Shown here: one piece after another, positions 11,270 to 22,958 of the stretch | How the letters are laid out: every line of letters starts with the position of its first letter | Position numbering within the stretch: the first letter of the stretch is position 1 | Program-made: the position numbers and the translations under genes | Origin: Lotus japonicus | Lineage: Eukaryota; Streptophyta; Magnoliopsida; Fabales; Fabaceae | NCBI RefSeq assembly: GCF_012489685.1 | Contig: NC_080044.1 | Location: forward strand, 23,912,369 to 23,976,368 | Reading direction: 5' to 3' | DNA: 64,000 nucleotides | Notes under the pieces: model-generated | What the model saw: only the letters and a program-made list of their open reading frames with translations | What the model was told of the DNA's origin: nothing | The model's database searches: none

Positions 11270-13500
11270 TTATGTTATTTAGAGGAAATCATGGAAATAA
11301 TTAAGGATAGTTATCACTTCTTGTGTTTTGTATACATCACGACAATTAGTATTTTTCAAAAAGATATTAATTGACAGTTAAAAATGAGTATGAACCATTG
11401 GTCAATGGGACAAAATATAATATAATATAATATAATAATATACTTTTATATATTAAAACTCATTTACTTTTTCTCGCTTTATTTTATTTTACTACACTTT
11501 TTTATCATATTATTGGTCATATCTTTGACATATCTGTTATTTTTTTGAAGCTTACTTAATTATGGAACAAAGCCCCAAAAAAGAGAGGGTCCTAAGCCCA
11601 AAAACAATAATACAACGTGCCTTTATTCCGACATAAACAAAAGAGCCTTACTGACCGAAAAAAAAAGAGCCTTGGAGCCATCATATTGCAAGATTAACAC
11701 AATCTAGAGAAGTCCAAAAAAACTAACACTTAGACATCGCAAGTAAAATCCAAAATATAGCTTGTACTAATATTAACCTCTATATATAATTCATATGAGA
11801 GAGATCTACCCTTTTCACCAAAACATCATTTCTTCAAGCTCGGGAAGAAATCTCATCCACTCCTCTTGACCAACCCTTTCTACTTATCGTCAAAACTAGA
11901 GCACCATGTGATGATGTAAGGGAAGGTTTTTGTTTTTCCTTAGAGGTCAATTCAATTTTATTATTTAAAACATTTAATTTCCTCAACTTGTGATTAATAA
12001 TTAAAATTAAAATAGTATTAATATTTAATTTTAAATATGAGAAATTTTTTACAATTAATATAATTAATAATATAAAAAAACATATAAAAAATAATATAAA
12101 AGGTTATTAATAACTAATTAATTAGTATTATTATTAATGTGAGTCAAATGTACTTTTAGTTTTACTTAGTATTGTCACTATGATTTTTTTAAAAAAATTC
12201 CCAGGTGGTGATTAATATTTCAAAATTTAAATAATGATAAAAAAAGAAATTAAATATTCAATACTAAAAAAATTTACAATTACTAATTAATATGACGAAT
12301 AATTTTTTATTTATTTATAACTCTTAATATTGTTATTAATGTATAGGCCAAGTGAAGTATAATTTATATATATTTTATCTCATCAAAAAAGTGATTTTAT
12401 GTGAGAACGTGAGAATAAATCATTATCGTTAGATTTAATCATAAACAGTCTAGATCAAAATAATTTAACTGTCATGTGATCACTTTAAAAAGTCACATAA
12501 CTTTTGTTTTAAAAAAAATTACATAACTTCATGTTTAAATCTGAATTATTTATGATTAGATCTAACGGTCGTGACACACACACGATTAGATCTAACAGTC
12601 GTGACAAACACATACACGCACGATTAGATCTAAAAATCGTGACACACACACACACACAAAAATGATGAGAATAAGTCGTGATCGTTAGATATAATAGTTA
12701 ATGGTCGAGATTAAAACATTAATTCATGTGACTTTTTAAAAATGTCACGTGACCTTTTTAAGTAGTCATGGAATTCGATCGAGATTGAAAGGACTCTGCT
12801 GGAAGTTGTAAGATGTCATGTTCAATTAAGCTCTTAGTCCAGAGACATGTTGTGTAGACCATAAAGTAAAGAGTTAGGCAGCGAACAATGCACACACCTT
12901 TTTTATCCTAGTTCACCCAATATCGATGGGCTACGCCCAGTCCTTGGTAACCACTAAGATTTCCACCATCAAGTATCAAAGACTTCTCCGACCAGTGACT
13001 CATTGACTCAGTATACCTCGGCCAAGTCGACCACTGAGCCGAGTCTTAAAACACTGATTAAAACTATTTGAGTCCGCAAATTTTGTAAAAAAAATTATAG
13101 AATAACTTAAAAAACTTAATAGTTGAAACTTTTTTTGGGTTGTCTAAATAACTCTAAACAAAGTTTGAGTTAAATAACCCTAGTCATATGCGCACCAATA
13201 ATATTAATATAAATGGATTTGAAATTTCATATTTTATCACGTATCTTAAATATCATTTATGCACTTTAGAACATTGATTTAACTCAAGCTTTGCATAGAT
13301 CTTACAACTCCATTTTGAAAATGCGTAGACTTAAAGTGAGAAAAGTATTAGAGGGACCGAAATCACTCCAACACTAAATTAGGGGGGGGGGGAATTGCCC
13401 ATGCAATTAAGCCTTAGTTTTATAATGGTATAAAGGTTAAAAATATTGATTAATTAAAAATTTTAAAGAGGCAAAAAAAATATATAAAAAATCCAAAAAA
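11270..13500. other. Intergenic: MITE-like and LTR-derived fragments
   Basis: No gene is seen. 11940-12380 is very AT-rich. 12385-12770 holds an expanded MITE (separate entry). 12890-13060 resembles the LTR part of a copia element (CCTAGTTCACCCAATATC, CAGTCCTTGGTAACC, CAAGTATCAAAGACTTCTCC), like 32755-32930. Confidence 0.4.
12385..12770. mobile_element. Diverged MITE with internally amplified segment
   Basis: The ends share the motif of the hairpin MITE at 20765-20956 (GTGAGAA...GAGAATAAATC and CGTTAGAT). Near the middle, a block reading CGATTAGATCTAACAGTCGTGACA with (CA)n spacers is repeated three times (about 12553-12650). The outer arms still pair loosely. Confidence 0.55.
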
Positions 13501-13507
13501 AAAGTCA

Positions 13508-13690
13508 GAGATCGCACAACTGGTAGATAGTTGGGCTCCTTAACCATCTAGTCCAGGGTTTGATTCCTGGGCGGTGCGTATGGAGAAGCATTTGTTGGGA
13601 AAGACCTACTCACTTAACGTGATCTCAGAGCTTCGAATGATTAGTCTTATGCCTGTCGGCTGTGGGGATACATTGGGAAACCAAAAAAAA
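13508..13690 (+). mobile_element. tRNA-derived SINE, best-preserved copy
   Basis: An A box (CAACTGGTAGATAGTTGG, 13517 onward) and a B box (GGTTTGATTCC, 13557-13567) are spaced as in a tRNA. The non-tRNA body includes GCGTATGGAGAAGCATTTG and ACTCACTTAACGTGATCTCA. It ends in an A-run. Related copies lie at 10797, 11098, 57345 (minus) and, as a fragment, 31435. Confidence 0.75.
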
Positions 13691-13884
13691 TAATTTCAAT
13701 TTATAAAACACAAAAAAAGGATAAAATCAAAAAATGCATAAGGGAGCATGCATATTAAGCTTTGATTATTTTGTAATACGATTTCACTACATCAGGAAAT
13801 ACCCAGAAATCAGATATTTGCATATAAAACTGATCAAGTAAAAAAGGAAAGAATAATATCACCATCAAATGCGTGAAATTTGAA

Positions 13885-14150
13885 CAGAGGTTATAAATAG
13901 AAGAGCAAAACAATAGGGCGGCTAGGGTTTTTTAGATGATTTCACGCGGTTGAAATGGGAGCATACAGAGAGGTCACAAACAAAGAGATTTGAGGTTTCA
14001 TCTTTGACCTTTAATTCTAAGAGGCTCAGAGAGTGACGAAAAAAGTTTTGATACGGTTGAGGAGAGAAGAGCAAAAGCATCGCATACTACTTGGTTGCAA
14101 AGGAGGGCCGAAGAAGGAAGCAGGCACTATACAATTGCTCGAACCAAGTA
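13885..14150 (+). promoter_or_regulatory. Possible promoter and untranslated first exon of the 15606 ORF
   Basis: A TATA box (TATAAATAGAAG, about 13891) precedes GGCTAGGGTTTTTTAGATG, a typical plant leader phrase. A good donor (AAGTAAGT, about 14146) lies before an intron-like stretch up to an acceptor GTGACAG at 15603. Two short upstream ORFs occur in the leader. The link to the downstream ORF is inference. Confidence 0.35.
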
Positions 14151-15595
14151 AGTCAATTCATTTTCATCTTTTTATTCTGTCATTTGTCTTCTAGTTTAAA
14201 TACATCATGCGTGAGAGACTGAATTGTTAGACGTTAGAACACAAACAACTGCATAGCAAGCCAGAACTAAAATAATTCAATGATTTAAAAAAGATCAATA
14301 ATTCAATCACACAAAGACAATCTAAAACAAAAATAATACAATGATTTAGAACAACCAGGCAGCACCATAACCTCATTGCAGTTCTAGAACATTTATCACA
14401 TTAATTATGCGTTTGTGGAAAGTAAGAAAGCAAATAATACAAATTTAGAGTAAAAAAAATCAAAATTTTAGATGGATGTGGAGAAAGTTTAGACTCAACG
14501 AAATTGGTGTACTTGGGATCTGTGTTTACTACTAATCGATGAACCTGGAAAAGAAAATTAGGGTGCGTTAGAGCATCTTCAATGAAGTCCTTATTTTGAA
14601 ATCTTAAAATAAGATCCGGAGCTTATTAGATCTCACCATTGGAGTTATCATACATGACATGAGGTTTTAGCTTTTGCTAAGATCCGTGCCTGAGCTCAGG
14701 TACTCTCAAATCTGAGATTTTAAATAAAATAATATTTTTTTTCTCTCCTTCAATATCAGAACCAAAGTTAAAAATAGGGAAGGAAATAAATAATATAAAT
14801 ATATTGGGCACCGTGTGTCTAGTTAAAAGTAAAATAAGATCTCAACCACTAGAGTGAAATGTGCATGTGGACCTTATGAGTGTCTTAAATCCTATGTGGC
14901 AATCTAGGCCTACAAAAAGTGAGTTAAGTCTAAAAATAATATCTTACCATAAGAGATGCTCTTAAAGGGAAAGTAGCAGGAACTAGAATGGGGAAAATTG
15001 AAGATATGTTACCTCGCATTCGACTGACCATTTGCTTCTCGGAATCGAATGAGATGAAATAGAATGAGTACCATTTGAAACTCGATATAGAAATCGATTT
15101 GCAATTTAGGGAGACGAGGTTATTGTGTTGTCCTACCTTGTTTGACTTTGAAAGTCCACTCTTCGAAATACGTTGTCTATAAGAAATTGGTGTGGCTGAG
15201 TGATTGGATGAAGATTTTTTTTATAGCTAAATGTTAATTGTTAGTAATGTTAGTAAATTAGTTATCCTTAGGGTTCGAATCCTGGACCCTTCACCCTTCA
15301 TCCCACTCATTGCTTATGTCCCTAGTTCTTACCACTTGAGCTATCATTCAAGTATGATGAAGATTGAACTTGGTAAAAAGAGGGGTTTAATAACTGGGAA
15401 ATAAAATTAAATACTAAAATTACATATTGAATTTTGAGTTTTGTATACAGAATTTAAAGTGTTTTTTTATGATTGGTGAGGAAATATAATAAAAGATACG
15501 GTAAAGTTACGACAATTATTGTATGAGATCTAATGCTAATAATGTTGTTTATGTATACATTGTTTGTATCTTACCTTGCCATGGTTACTTTAGAT
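14151..15595. other. Intron-like or intergenic stretch
   Basis: It is AT-rich and stop-dense. If the leader at 13885 belongs to the ORF at 15606 this is its intron; otherwise it is intergenic. No domain or RNA gene is seen. Confidence 0.4.
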
Positions 15596-15605
15596 TGTGA
15601 CAGGT

Positions 15606-16130
15606 ATGTCGATGGATCAGCCGCAGGTCGAGACCATCCATGCCGACTTCATTTCACCATCGGGATGGAAGATAGATCCTGCTACAGGATTATGTACATA
15701 CGTGGGGATGTCTGTTTTCTCATTTAGTCAACCTGCTATAGTTTCACCAGGCAATCAAGTTCCATCACCTATATCATTCTCTTTCTACCTTCCACCACAA
15801 GCCCTTAATCCTGATTATGTTGACCACATTATACCACCTCCACCAACTGTATCTCATGTACCTCCACCTTTAGCACCACCTCCGGCACCCGTACCTGCTG
15901 ATGTACCGGCTTCTACCATAGAATCTTCTACAGCTTCTACCCATGCTCCACAGGTACCCGCTCAGAATGGCCTTACCACTGCTAGGAAGAGGATCCAACC
16001 TCTGAGTTGGACGAGAGATGCTAGAGCGTATAGAGCCTTGTTTGCTAAGGGAAATCCTTATGGTACTACTAGAGTTCCCATCCATATAGAGGGCTCATCA
16101 TGTGGTAAAGATGCTGATGAAGAGGAGTGA
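15606..16130 (+). CDS. Proline-rich protein of unknown function (174 aa)
   Basis: ATG 15606 opens 174 codons to TGA 16128. The protein has an acidic, aromatic N-terminal part (FISPSGWKIDPATGLC), a central stretch rich in proline and alanine (IIPPPPTVSHVPPPLAPPPA, about residues 82-101), a basic segment (ARKRIQPLSWTRDARAYRAL) and an acidic end (KDADEEE). No signal peptide or membrane segment is seen. An AG acceptor (15602-15603) sits just before the ATG. I do not recognise the family. It may be an exon of a host gene or a retroelement fragment. The clean frame and non-random composition argue for real coding history. Confidence 0.45.
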   Translation: MSMDQPQVETIHADFISPSGWKIDPATGLCTYVGMSVFSFSQPAIVSPGNQVPSPISFSFYLPPQALNPDYVDHIIPPPPTVSHVPPPLAPPPAPVPADVPASTIESSTASTHAPQVPAQNGLTTARKRIQPLSWTRDARAYRALFAKGNPYGTTRVPIHIEGSSCGKDADEEE

Positions 16131-16450
16131 GGACAAGGAGGCAGGCACTTGTTCTGTGCGACTATCAACTATGTTGATGTTGTTAGTTGTGGTTCTTATT
16201 AATTATTTGTTTCGATGTTAATTACATTGGTGCTTTGATTAAATTTCCATTTTGGATGATGGATAGACCTAAGTCTCCATCTAGTTTGCTCTCGTTTTAT
16301 TTCTGTCATGTAGGCATGTGTCTTTATCCTTCACTAGACTTTGATGTTTTTTTTTGTTAAACTAGACTTATGCTATAAATGTCTTTTTGTTTTGTTTTTC
16401 TTTTTTTGCTAAAAGGGAGGGCCTAAGTTGCTAAAAGGGAGGGCCTAAGC

Positions 16451-16491
<41 letters not shown>

Positions 16492-17150
16492 TTTTAGAAG
16501 TGTGGAGCACTGACAGTTTTAGATTATGTTCTGATAAAAGAATCAAAAGATGTTTTCTGTTCCTTAGAGAAAAAATAAGGACAAAAATTATGTGCCAGTA
16601 CCTCAGGTAGTAAGACTACTGTTAATTAATCATAGGAGAACTTGTGGATTAATAATTCATGTTGTATTCGCATTAATAAGTAGTGTCGGCCCCCGCAATG
16701 ACTTTAGCGATGCAAAGTGTTAAATTTGAAGTTCTTATCCACTTAATTATGAAGTCAGCTAAGACGACATTAATGAATTAGTGTCTCTTGTCGTCAATTA
16801 ATGTCGGTCACAACCAACACTAATATTGCTGAAAATTTTAGTGTCTGCTCCTCGTTCATTGCTAGGGGTTCGAAACCAACGCTAATATCACCAGCAAACA
16901 GTGTTGGCTTGAGCCCACGCAAATGTGAATGGGATCCAGCCCATTACATGGTCTAGAGGTTTACTTCGCCTGGTCGTCCTTTTAAGGGTCAGTCTCGTCC
17001 TTTTATATGATGAAGATATAAAAAATGTAAATAGATAATTAAAACTAGTACATCTAAGCATGAGCAACAAGAACAATAACGGTAAAATATATATAATGCT
17101 TTCTTCCACAATTTATTTGTTCTTAGTTTTCACTAAGCAACAAATAGAGA
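16131..17150. other. Intergenic with (AT)n run and CACTA-like sequence
   Basis: An AT microsatellite occupies 16455-16490, after a direct repeat of AAAAGGGAGGGCCTAAG (about 16412-16449). From 16680 to 16905, AGTGTCGGCC, CCAACACTAATATTGC and CAACGCTAATATCACC recur in the manner of CACTA-transposon subterminal repeats. No gene is seen. Confidence 0.35.
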
Positions 17151-17157
17151 TGATTGG

Positions 17158-17400
17158 ATGGGCAAAAGTAATAATATAGAGATGATTGGATGGGCAAAAG
17201 CAACAAATATGGAGGTTCGATTCAAACTGGTTCTCCGTGAAGCCAACTTTGTGGCAGATACTCTAGCGAAGTCAGCTCATGTGTTTGGGTTTGAGACTCA
17301 GTTGTTGCAGTTTCCGATAGGGGATTGTCGCCATCTTTTATATCAGGACGTTGATGAGGCTATGGCTCGCTTCGCGCTCCTGTAGTCTAGCGTTGTTTTC
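17158..17400 (+). pseudogene. LINE RNase H-like C-terminal fragment
   Basis: The open frame carries VLREANFVADTLAKSAHVFG, the final helix of plant LINE-type RNase H domains (the (R/H)-E-x-N-x-x-A-D-x-L-A pattern). It ends at TAG 17383-17385 and is followed by a short 3' region and an A-rich stretch. The catalytic N-terminal half is missing. The sequence AGAGATGATTGGATGGGCAA is duplicated at about 17147 and 17176, at the fragment's 5' edge. Confidence 0.6.
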
Positions 17401-17489
17401 CTTTGGGGCCATGCGCCTCCATGTTACAAAAAAATTACAGAAGGAAATTGAAAAAACAAAACAGACTAGCTATTAGCTAACTACATCCT

Positions 17490-18045
17490 GACACACAACA
17501 AGTGAACCATTGTTGCAGGTGGTTGTGTCCAAGCTTTCCAGTTCCAATCCTCATTGACACCAAACTTCGCCAGCGCGTCAGCAACCTTGTTCCTTTCTCG
17601 TGGTACATGTCCAATAGAAACACTCCAGCCCTTATTAATCAAGTTTCAAATTGCCAAAATCTCGTCCCGATGCCAGAAGCTTCCCACATCTGTATTGCTC
17701 GACAGCACCCTTCCAGGCAATCCGTCTAACAGACGACACTACGGTGACCTTGTTCCCAAACAATAGTAAGACCCTTCATAATCGCCAACAGCTCCGCCTT
17801 GAACGCATCCCCTGCTCCCAATTTTGCTGCAAAACCAGTTACCCAATGTACAATCCTGTCCCGACAACACTACCGCCACCCATCTCCTTCACCCGTGGAT
17901 TCCAGCTGCCGTCGGTGTGTAACGTTACAGAATTTGAATCCTCTGTTGACCCAAGCAGCTGCTGATGCGTGACTAGGCCCAATCCCTGAAATTCGACTGC
18001 ATCCAAAAATGTATTCGCCCTAACACGTTCCTTGGCTGCCACGGT
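17490..18045 (-). pseudogene. RNase H domain pseudogene, convergent to the previous fragment
   Basis: Minus-strand frames together give most of a plant RNase H (RVT_3-type) fold: VTLHTDGSWNPRVKEMGGGS with the first catalytic Asp (about 17935), then GDAFKAELLAI with the catalytic Glu, a C-R-T-D-C motif, and NKVADALAKFGVN near 17560. The pieces are in different frames, so at least one frameshift separates them, and there is no upstream reverse transcriptase. It faces the fragment at 17158-17400, so the two are independent insertions. Confidence 0.65.
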
Positions 18046-18049
18046 GATT

Positions 18050-19177
18050 GTTAAAAAAAAAATAGTATAGACTTGAATAATAGTAAGAAAAAAGTGGTTA
18101 GAGAATAGAGGAATCCAAACTATTTAGAACATTTTGATGTAGCAGCAAATTAAATTTGCAAACAACTCTAACAAATACTATAACTGAAAAGAAAGCTAGC
18201 ACAGAAATACTTACTATTGGATCTATTGAACTCACTGACAGAAACGTCACAAGAGCCGGCTTATCCACTTTTAATTTCATGTCATTTCCGAAAGACAAAA
18301 AATGGTCATCTCCAAAGTCAAGTCTGAAAATTTGCTCTTAGTCTATGAATTCAGTAACTAATGACTCTCTCTGTACATGAATGAGATAGATAATGTACAA
18401 ATTTAAATATTTATATAAAGCACCCAAATTCTTAAAGTATTATTGCTTAAATTACAATAACTTTCACAACAATGAAACACCAATAAGAATATCTACTAAT
18501 TCGGTTAAAAAAAGAATATCTACTAATTCAATGCAGCAAACAAATACAGAAAAAACACAAGAAAACCTATGACGGCACTCCTAGAAAATGGGAGGCTAAG
18601 CACTCAAAAGCTAGTTTTGGGATAGAGTCAAGATTAGTTAAAATTTGTTGGAATGTCCGAGAAATAAGTCCCGCATTTGAAAGATTAGGGGGAGTAATGA
18701 GCACTTTATAAGTGAGAGGACTCATACACCTTATGTCTAAAGGTTTTGCGTGAAAGATGTGATGTCCAATTCACTTGTGGTGTGCTCTTGTTAGCCCAAT
18801 GTGATGATCCCCCGACGTTTTATCCTCTTGCGGCCCAACAAAATTAAGATACATGGTATCAGAATCCATCTATCCGTGATTTGTTTGTTGGAGACTACTC
18901 ATATATGTGTTAAGAAGTTCATATTAAGTAAAGATATGATCAACTAAGTGTTTATAACGGGTAAAACTGTCGAATTATAATTAATTGGATCTAAATTAGG
19001 AATTAGAACACCATGAGATATAATAAAACAATAAATCGTGTACCTTTTGAAGATCATTTTAATTTGCAGAAGCACGCACACAACTGTATACGACAAAACA
19101 GAACCTTCCACTTGATCTCTCGTCTCTTGCAAACTGACACTTCAATGGGGCACAAGCTATTAAAGAACATCAGAGAC
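18050..19177. other. Intergenic with an LTR/PBS remnant
   Basis: Around 18646-18850 is LTR-like sequence starting TGTTGGAATGTCCGAG, followed at about 18852 by ATGGTATCAGAATCC. The latter resembles an initiator-Met tRNA primer site. No second LTR is seen. The rest is AT-rich without a gene. Confidence 0.4.
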
Positions 19178-19484
19178 TGTTACAAAAATAATATAAAACC
19201 ATTCATGTGGCCCTTACCTAACAACTTAAACTTTTGGGATAATTGGTTATTTGACATGGTATTCAAGTCTCTATGACCAAACCGTCCAGAGTTTGATTCT
19301 TACCGCCCCCAATTCTTCTAATAAAATGTTGAATTAAGCATATGGTAGGTGGACATGTGCATTTATCCACACTTCAAGCTCAAATGGCTTTTGCATGAGG
19401 GAGGGTGTTAGAGAAATAATATAAAACAATTAATGTGACCCTTACCCAACAACTTAAACTTTTAAAATAATTAATTATTTGACA
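19178..19484 (+). mobile_element. TRIM element (two 79-bp terminal repeats)
   Basis: The terminal repeats 19178-19256 and 19406-19484 have equal length and both run from TGTTA to TTTGACA. They share AATAATATAAAAC and CCTTACC(T/C)AACAACTTAA. Right after the first repeat, TGGTATTCAAGTCTC corresponds to a decayed tRNA-Met primer site. The interior is about 150 bp and non-coding. It is the same family as 7741-8044 in the SGT intron. Confidence 0.7.
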
Positions 19485-20760
19485 AAGTGGGAATCCTGCT
19501 CATATAATAAAACAATAAAAACAATAATCCTAGTTTCCATCCATCATGGACCATAGGTCACTTACTTAGGCCTATCCCATAAACCAGCATACTTATCAAT
19601 TGGGCTCGAGCCCAATAAATATAACTATTATATTTGGTGATTCTTAAACCCATAATTGATCTTTGACAAAAAAAAAACTCATAATTGATCGAATAATTAC
19701 ATGAGCTTCTAGAAAAAAAATATCAAGCTATTCATTCAACCCGTTTTATTGAATTAAAATTCACAATCAATAAAAGTTCAAACTAAGAAAATTCTAATAA
19801 AAACAACTCTCATCAGCCCCTAAACTAGCTTTTGGAGTAAGTTATGTTTTAGCTTTTAGCACAATGGTTTTTTATTCCAACAACACCAATAGTATCTAAC
19901 GCACTGTTGCTAAGTTTATAATCCATGAAATGAAATTGAATGAAAAACGAAAAATCACAGATGGCAAAAAGCTAGCGGTCACAATAACAACAACAACCTC
20001 CCACTTTCTAACACTGCATGCTCAAATGAGCATCTCAGCTACCAGCAAACATTCATGATGATATGATATGTATGCATGCTAAATGCAACTGTAGTTGGAA
20101 TACTCATTTGAGCAAGAAACATTAGAAAGGGGACTCCAAGTTTCTCAATCTCATTATCACGCTCTCTGTCAAAGACATGCTTCAATAGGTAGATAGTTAT
20201 ACCCAGAAGCCGTTGGATCAAGGCAAGTGCAACATGTGCAGCTGATATATGGTGAAGGTTTGAGACTTGAGGCATCAACAGCTATTTGAAAATGAGATGG
20301 TAACATTGGTGGCCTAATAATAGTCACAAAGAAACCTCAATCATATTATTAAAAGTGGTTGAGAAGGGCATGGTTGTGAGGATGGTTGACATTTGACAGT
20401 CAGTTTAAGAGTTTAAAATAGAAATGACTTGTAGTTGCATTATGAACATATAGAATGGTAGATAAGAGACCCTTCAAGCCCAACAAATAAGAGCATCTTG
20501 GTAAAGTACTATTTTTCAGTTTCACTTAAAAATAAAAATAAGTGTGTTAACATGAATTGTAATTTGTGTCATCTTGTTTGTGTATATTTTTCTGTTAAGT
20601 AAACAAAAAATGTGTTTCAAGTTATTATGAAGTATGGTTATATATTATTTTGTTAAGTAAAGAGTTTGTAAATTAAAGTCAAAAGTGCCATTTTGTTAAG
20701 TACTATTTTACAATATTACTCATTTTGATGTTTCACCTTCATATTTTATATATATATATA
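19485..20760. other. Intergenic, no clear feature
   Basis: A 79-codon minus-strand frame (20039-20278) has a plausible hydrophobic segment (VPFLMFLAQMSIPTTVAFSM) but no recognised motif or splice context that I could confirm. The rest is AT-rich. Confidence 0.35.
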
Positions 20761-20764
20761 TATA

Positions 20765-20956
20765 TGAAATGTGATGTTACGTGAGAAAATGAGAATAAAT
20801 CACGACCGTTAGATTAAATCATTAATGTTTAGAAAAAAGTCACATGACATTTTTAAATGATCACATGACCATCAATTTGATTTAATCTGAACCATTAATG
20901 ATTAGATCTAACGGTCGTGATTTATTCTCATTTTCTCACATAAGATGACATTTCTT
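20765..20956. mobile_element. Hairpin MITE
   Basis: The left arm (GAGAAAATGAGAATAAATCA, CGACCGTTAGAT) and right arm (ATCTAACGGTCG, TGATTTATTCTCATTTTCTC) are near-perfect reverse complements over about 65 bases, with a loop of about 55 bases. It has no coding capacity, and (AT)n lies on both sides. The related, rearranged copy is 12385-12770. Confidence 0.75.
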
Positions 20957-20969
20957 ATAATATACATCC

Positions 20970-21003
<34 letters not shown>

Positions 21004-22950
21004 ATCTTATGTTCATCAGTGATTTCACCCCAATAATGTTTTCACTTTATTGTGTCTATACACCATTCATTTTTTCATTCTTAATTTCACACCAATTCTA
21101 AACAGACTCATGTTTTTGACTTAATTAGTTCTATTGAAGTCAATTATATCAAACTTAATTACATCAACCAGTAAAACAAATTGAACCTAAAACCAGTGGC
21201 AGTCACAGCAAGCATGACCATGAATGATTTAGATCCCCCTGTACAGCAGGGTGTGCGGTTGAGAATCTAACAATGAAACTTGTTTAAATTTAATTTTAAA
21301 AAATATATATTTTATCATTTCATAACCTAAAATAAATGGTGGAGATTGGTGCAGTTCTTTTCAGAGCTGAATCTGATCAGGGTCCAAAGTGTATCTTACA
21401 TTGATGATATGTTAAAAACATATGGATAAAATAAAATTTATCTGACATTGTTCTCTGCCGTAGGAATTAGGACTCAGTTTACATGATCTGTATGTTACCG
21501 CTAAGGAATAGTTATCCAGAGAATGCCCTTTGAGAAACTGACGACAATTTTTCTAGATTAGGTTAGAAAAGTTGATAGAGAGTACATGCTTCTTCATCGT
21601 GGCCTAAGTCATCCCCTATTGTAGAGCACATGATTTCACCCAACTTTCCAAATTTGGGTAGATAAGACCCTAAACCATCACAAAGGATAGTCCAAGGGTA
21701 AATTAATCCATCAGAGAAGTTGGACTCGTGAAAGCAAAGGGTATCAAATCTACCCACCATTTTAGCGATTATATGGCACCATGAAAAATCGTAGAACGGT
21801 TAGAAAACACCTCAAATTAATGAAGTGAACGTTAATGGCATGTTGGGAAGACTAGTTTTTTTTTTTTGTTGATAAGCTTGTTGGGAAGACTAGTAAAGAC
21901 TCACTCATCAATAGAAGGGCCATGGGATCAAAGTTGTCCCCAACTGAGATTTTCCATAATGTAGGAGAAGTTTGTTATCATGATTTGATTGTGATTAAAT
22001 TTGATGTTTCCAATTAATGCAATTAATATAAGTTTTCATGCATTTATTTTAGGGCTCATTAATACAAATTTGAGCTAAAATGTTAAAATGTGCTACCTGT
22101 ATTTCGTTTTCTTTTCTTTCTCTAAGAATGTTTGATAATTGAATTGAATTGGATTTTTATATAGCTAACATAGTTGTAACCGCTCAAATGCACCTCAGTC
22201 AGCAGTTGGCTCAGTTTGGTTAAGGAAAATGTGGTGCAGGTACCGCTGAGTCAGCAAAGAACAAAAGGTGTAAAATCAATCGGCCATTAAAATCATCACA
22301 TGACTTCACACATCTAAATTCTTTTAACTTAATTCTTAAAATTTAGGAAAGGTAATGAAAGGAATTCTTCAATTTAAAAACAATTGTTTTATAAAAGCAC
22401 ATCTTACAAGCATGCTAAATTTTCTCGTAAAGAGGGAAAAGGAGAAAAACCTTCGCTACATACATTATACTGTACGTAGTACCAAACATGCCACATGTAT
22501 ATCTAATATGCTAGTCAACATTAACTGAAATTTATTGATAAAATTTACTGATGAAGTACTGAACTCCATAACTTTTTCTCATGTATGGATGCCAGATTTT
22601 AATTTCTTGGAAACTTTAATGCTTGCCAGTACAGAGGGAGCTAAACTTCCCTTTTTGTTGGCCGCATCAAGAAACCTGCCGGTCATGCACTTCTAACAGA
22701 AAATCCACAATAGCACTTATGCTCCTCAACCCATCAAGGCAAAACATAAATTGAATGGAAGTTCAATACACTCAGTTCAACCAAAGCAAAAAACATGCTA
22801 AATTCGCGCAATTGATCAACATATTGACTAAATATCAAACCTAAAATTCGAAATTTATGAGATGGCAAGATAGTATTTTCAGTAGGAATCTCAAAAGACA
22901 CCTATACAATAAATATATCTCAAAGCTAAATCCCAGATTTTGGGCTCAAA
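20957..22950. other. Intergenic between SUA homologue and MITE
   Basis: A minus-strand frame at 21563-21760 (66 codons) contains no motif I recognise. 22440-22950 probably contains the 3' UTR and terminator of the SUA-type gene, whose stop is at 22959. No other gene is seen. Confidence 0.35.
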
Positions 22951-22958
22951 CCTTAACT

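Noticed and set aside
13517..13567. tRNA-like A and B boxes suggesting a tRNA gene
   Set aside because: The sequence cannot fold into a full cloverleaf and continues into a SINE body with an A-tail. It is a SINE head.
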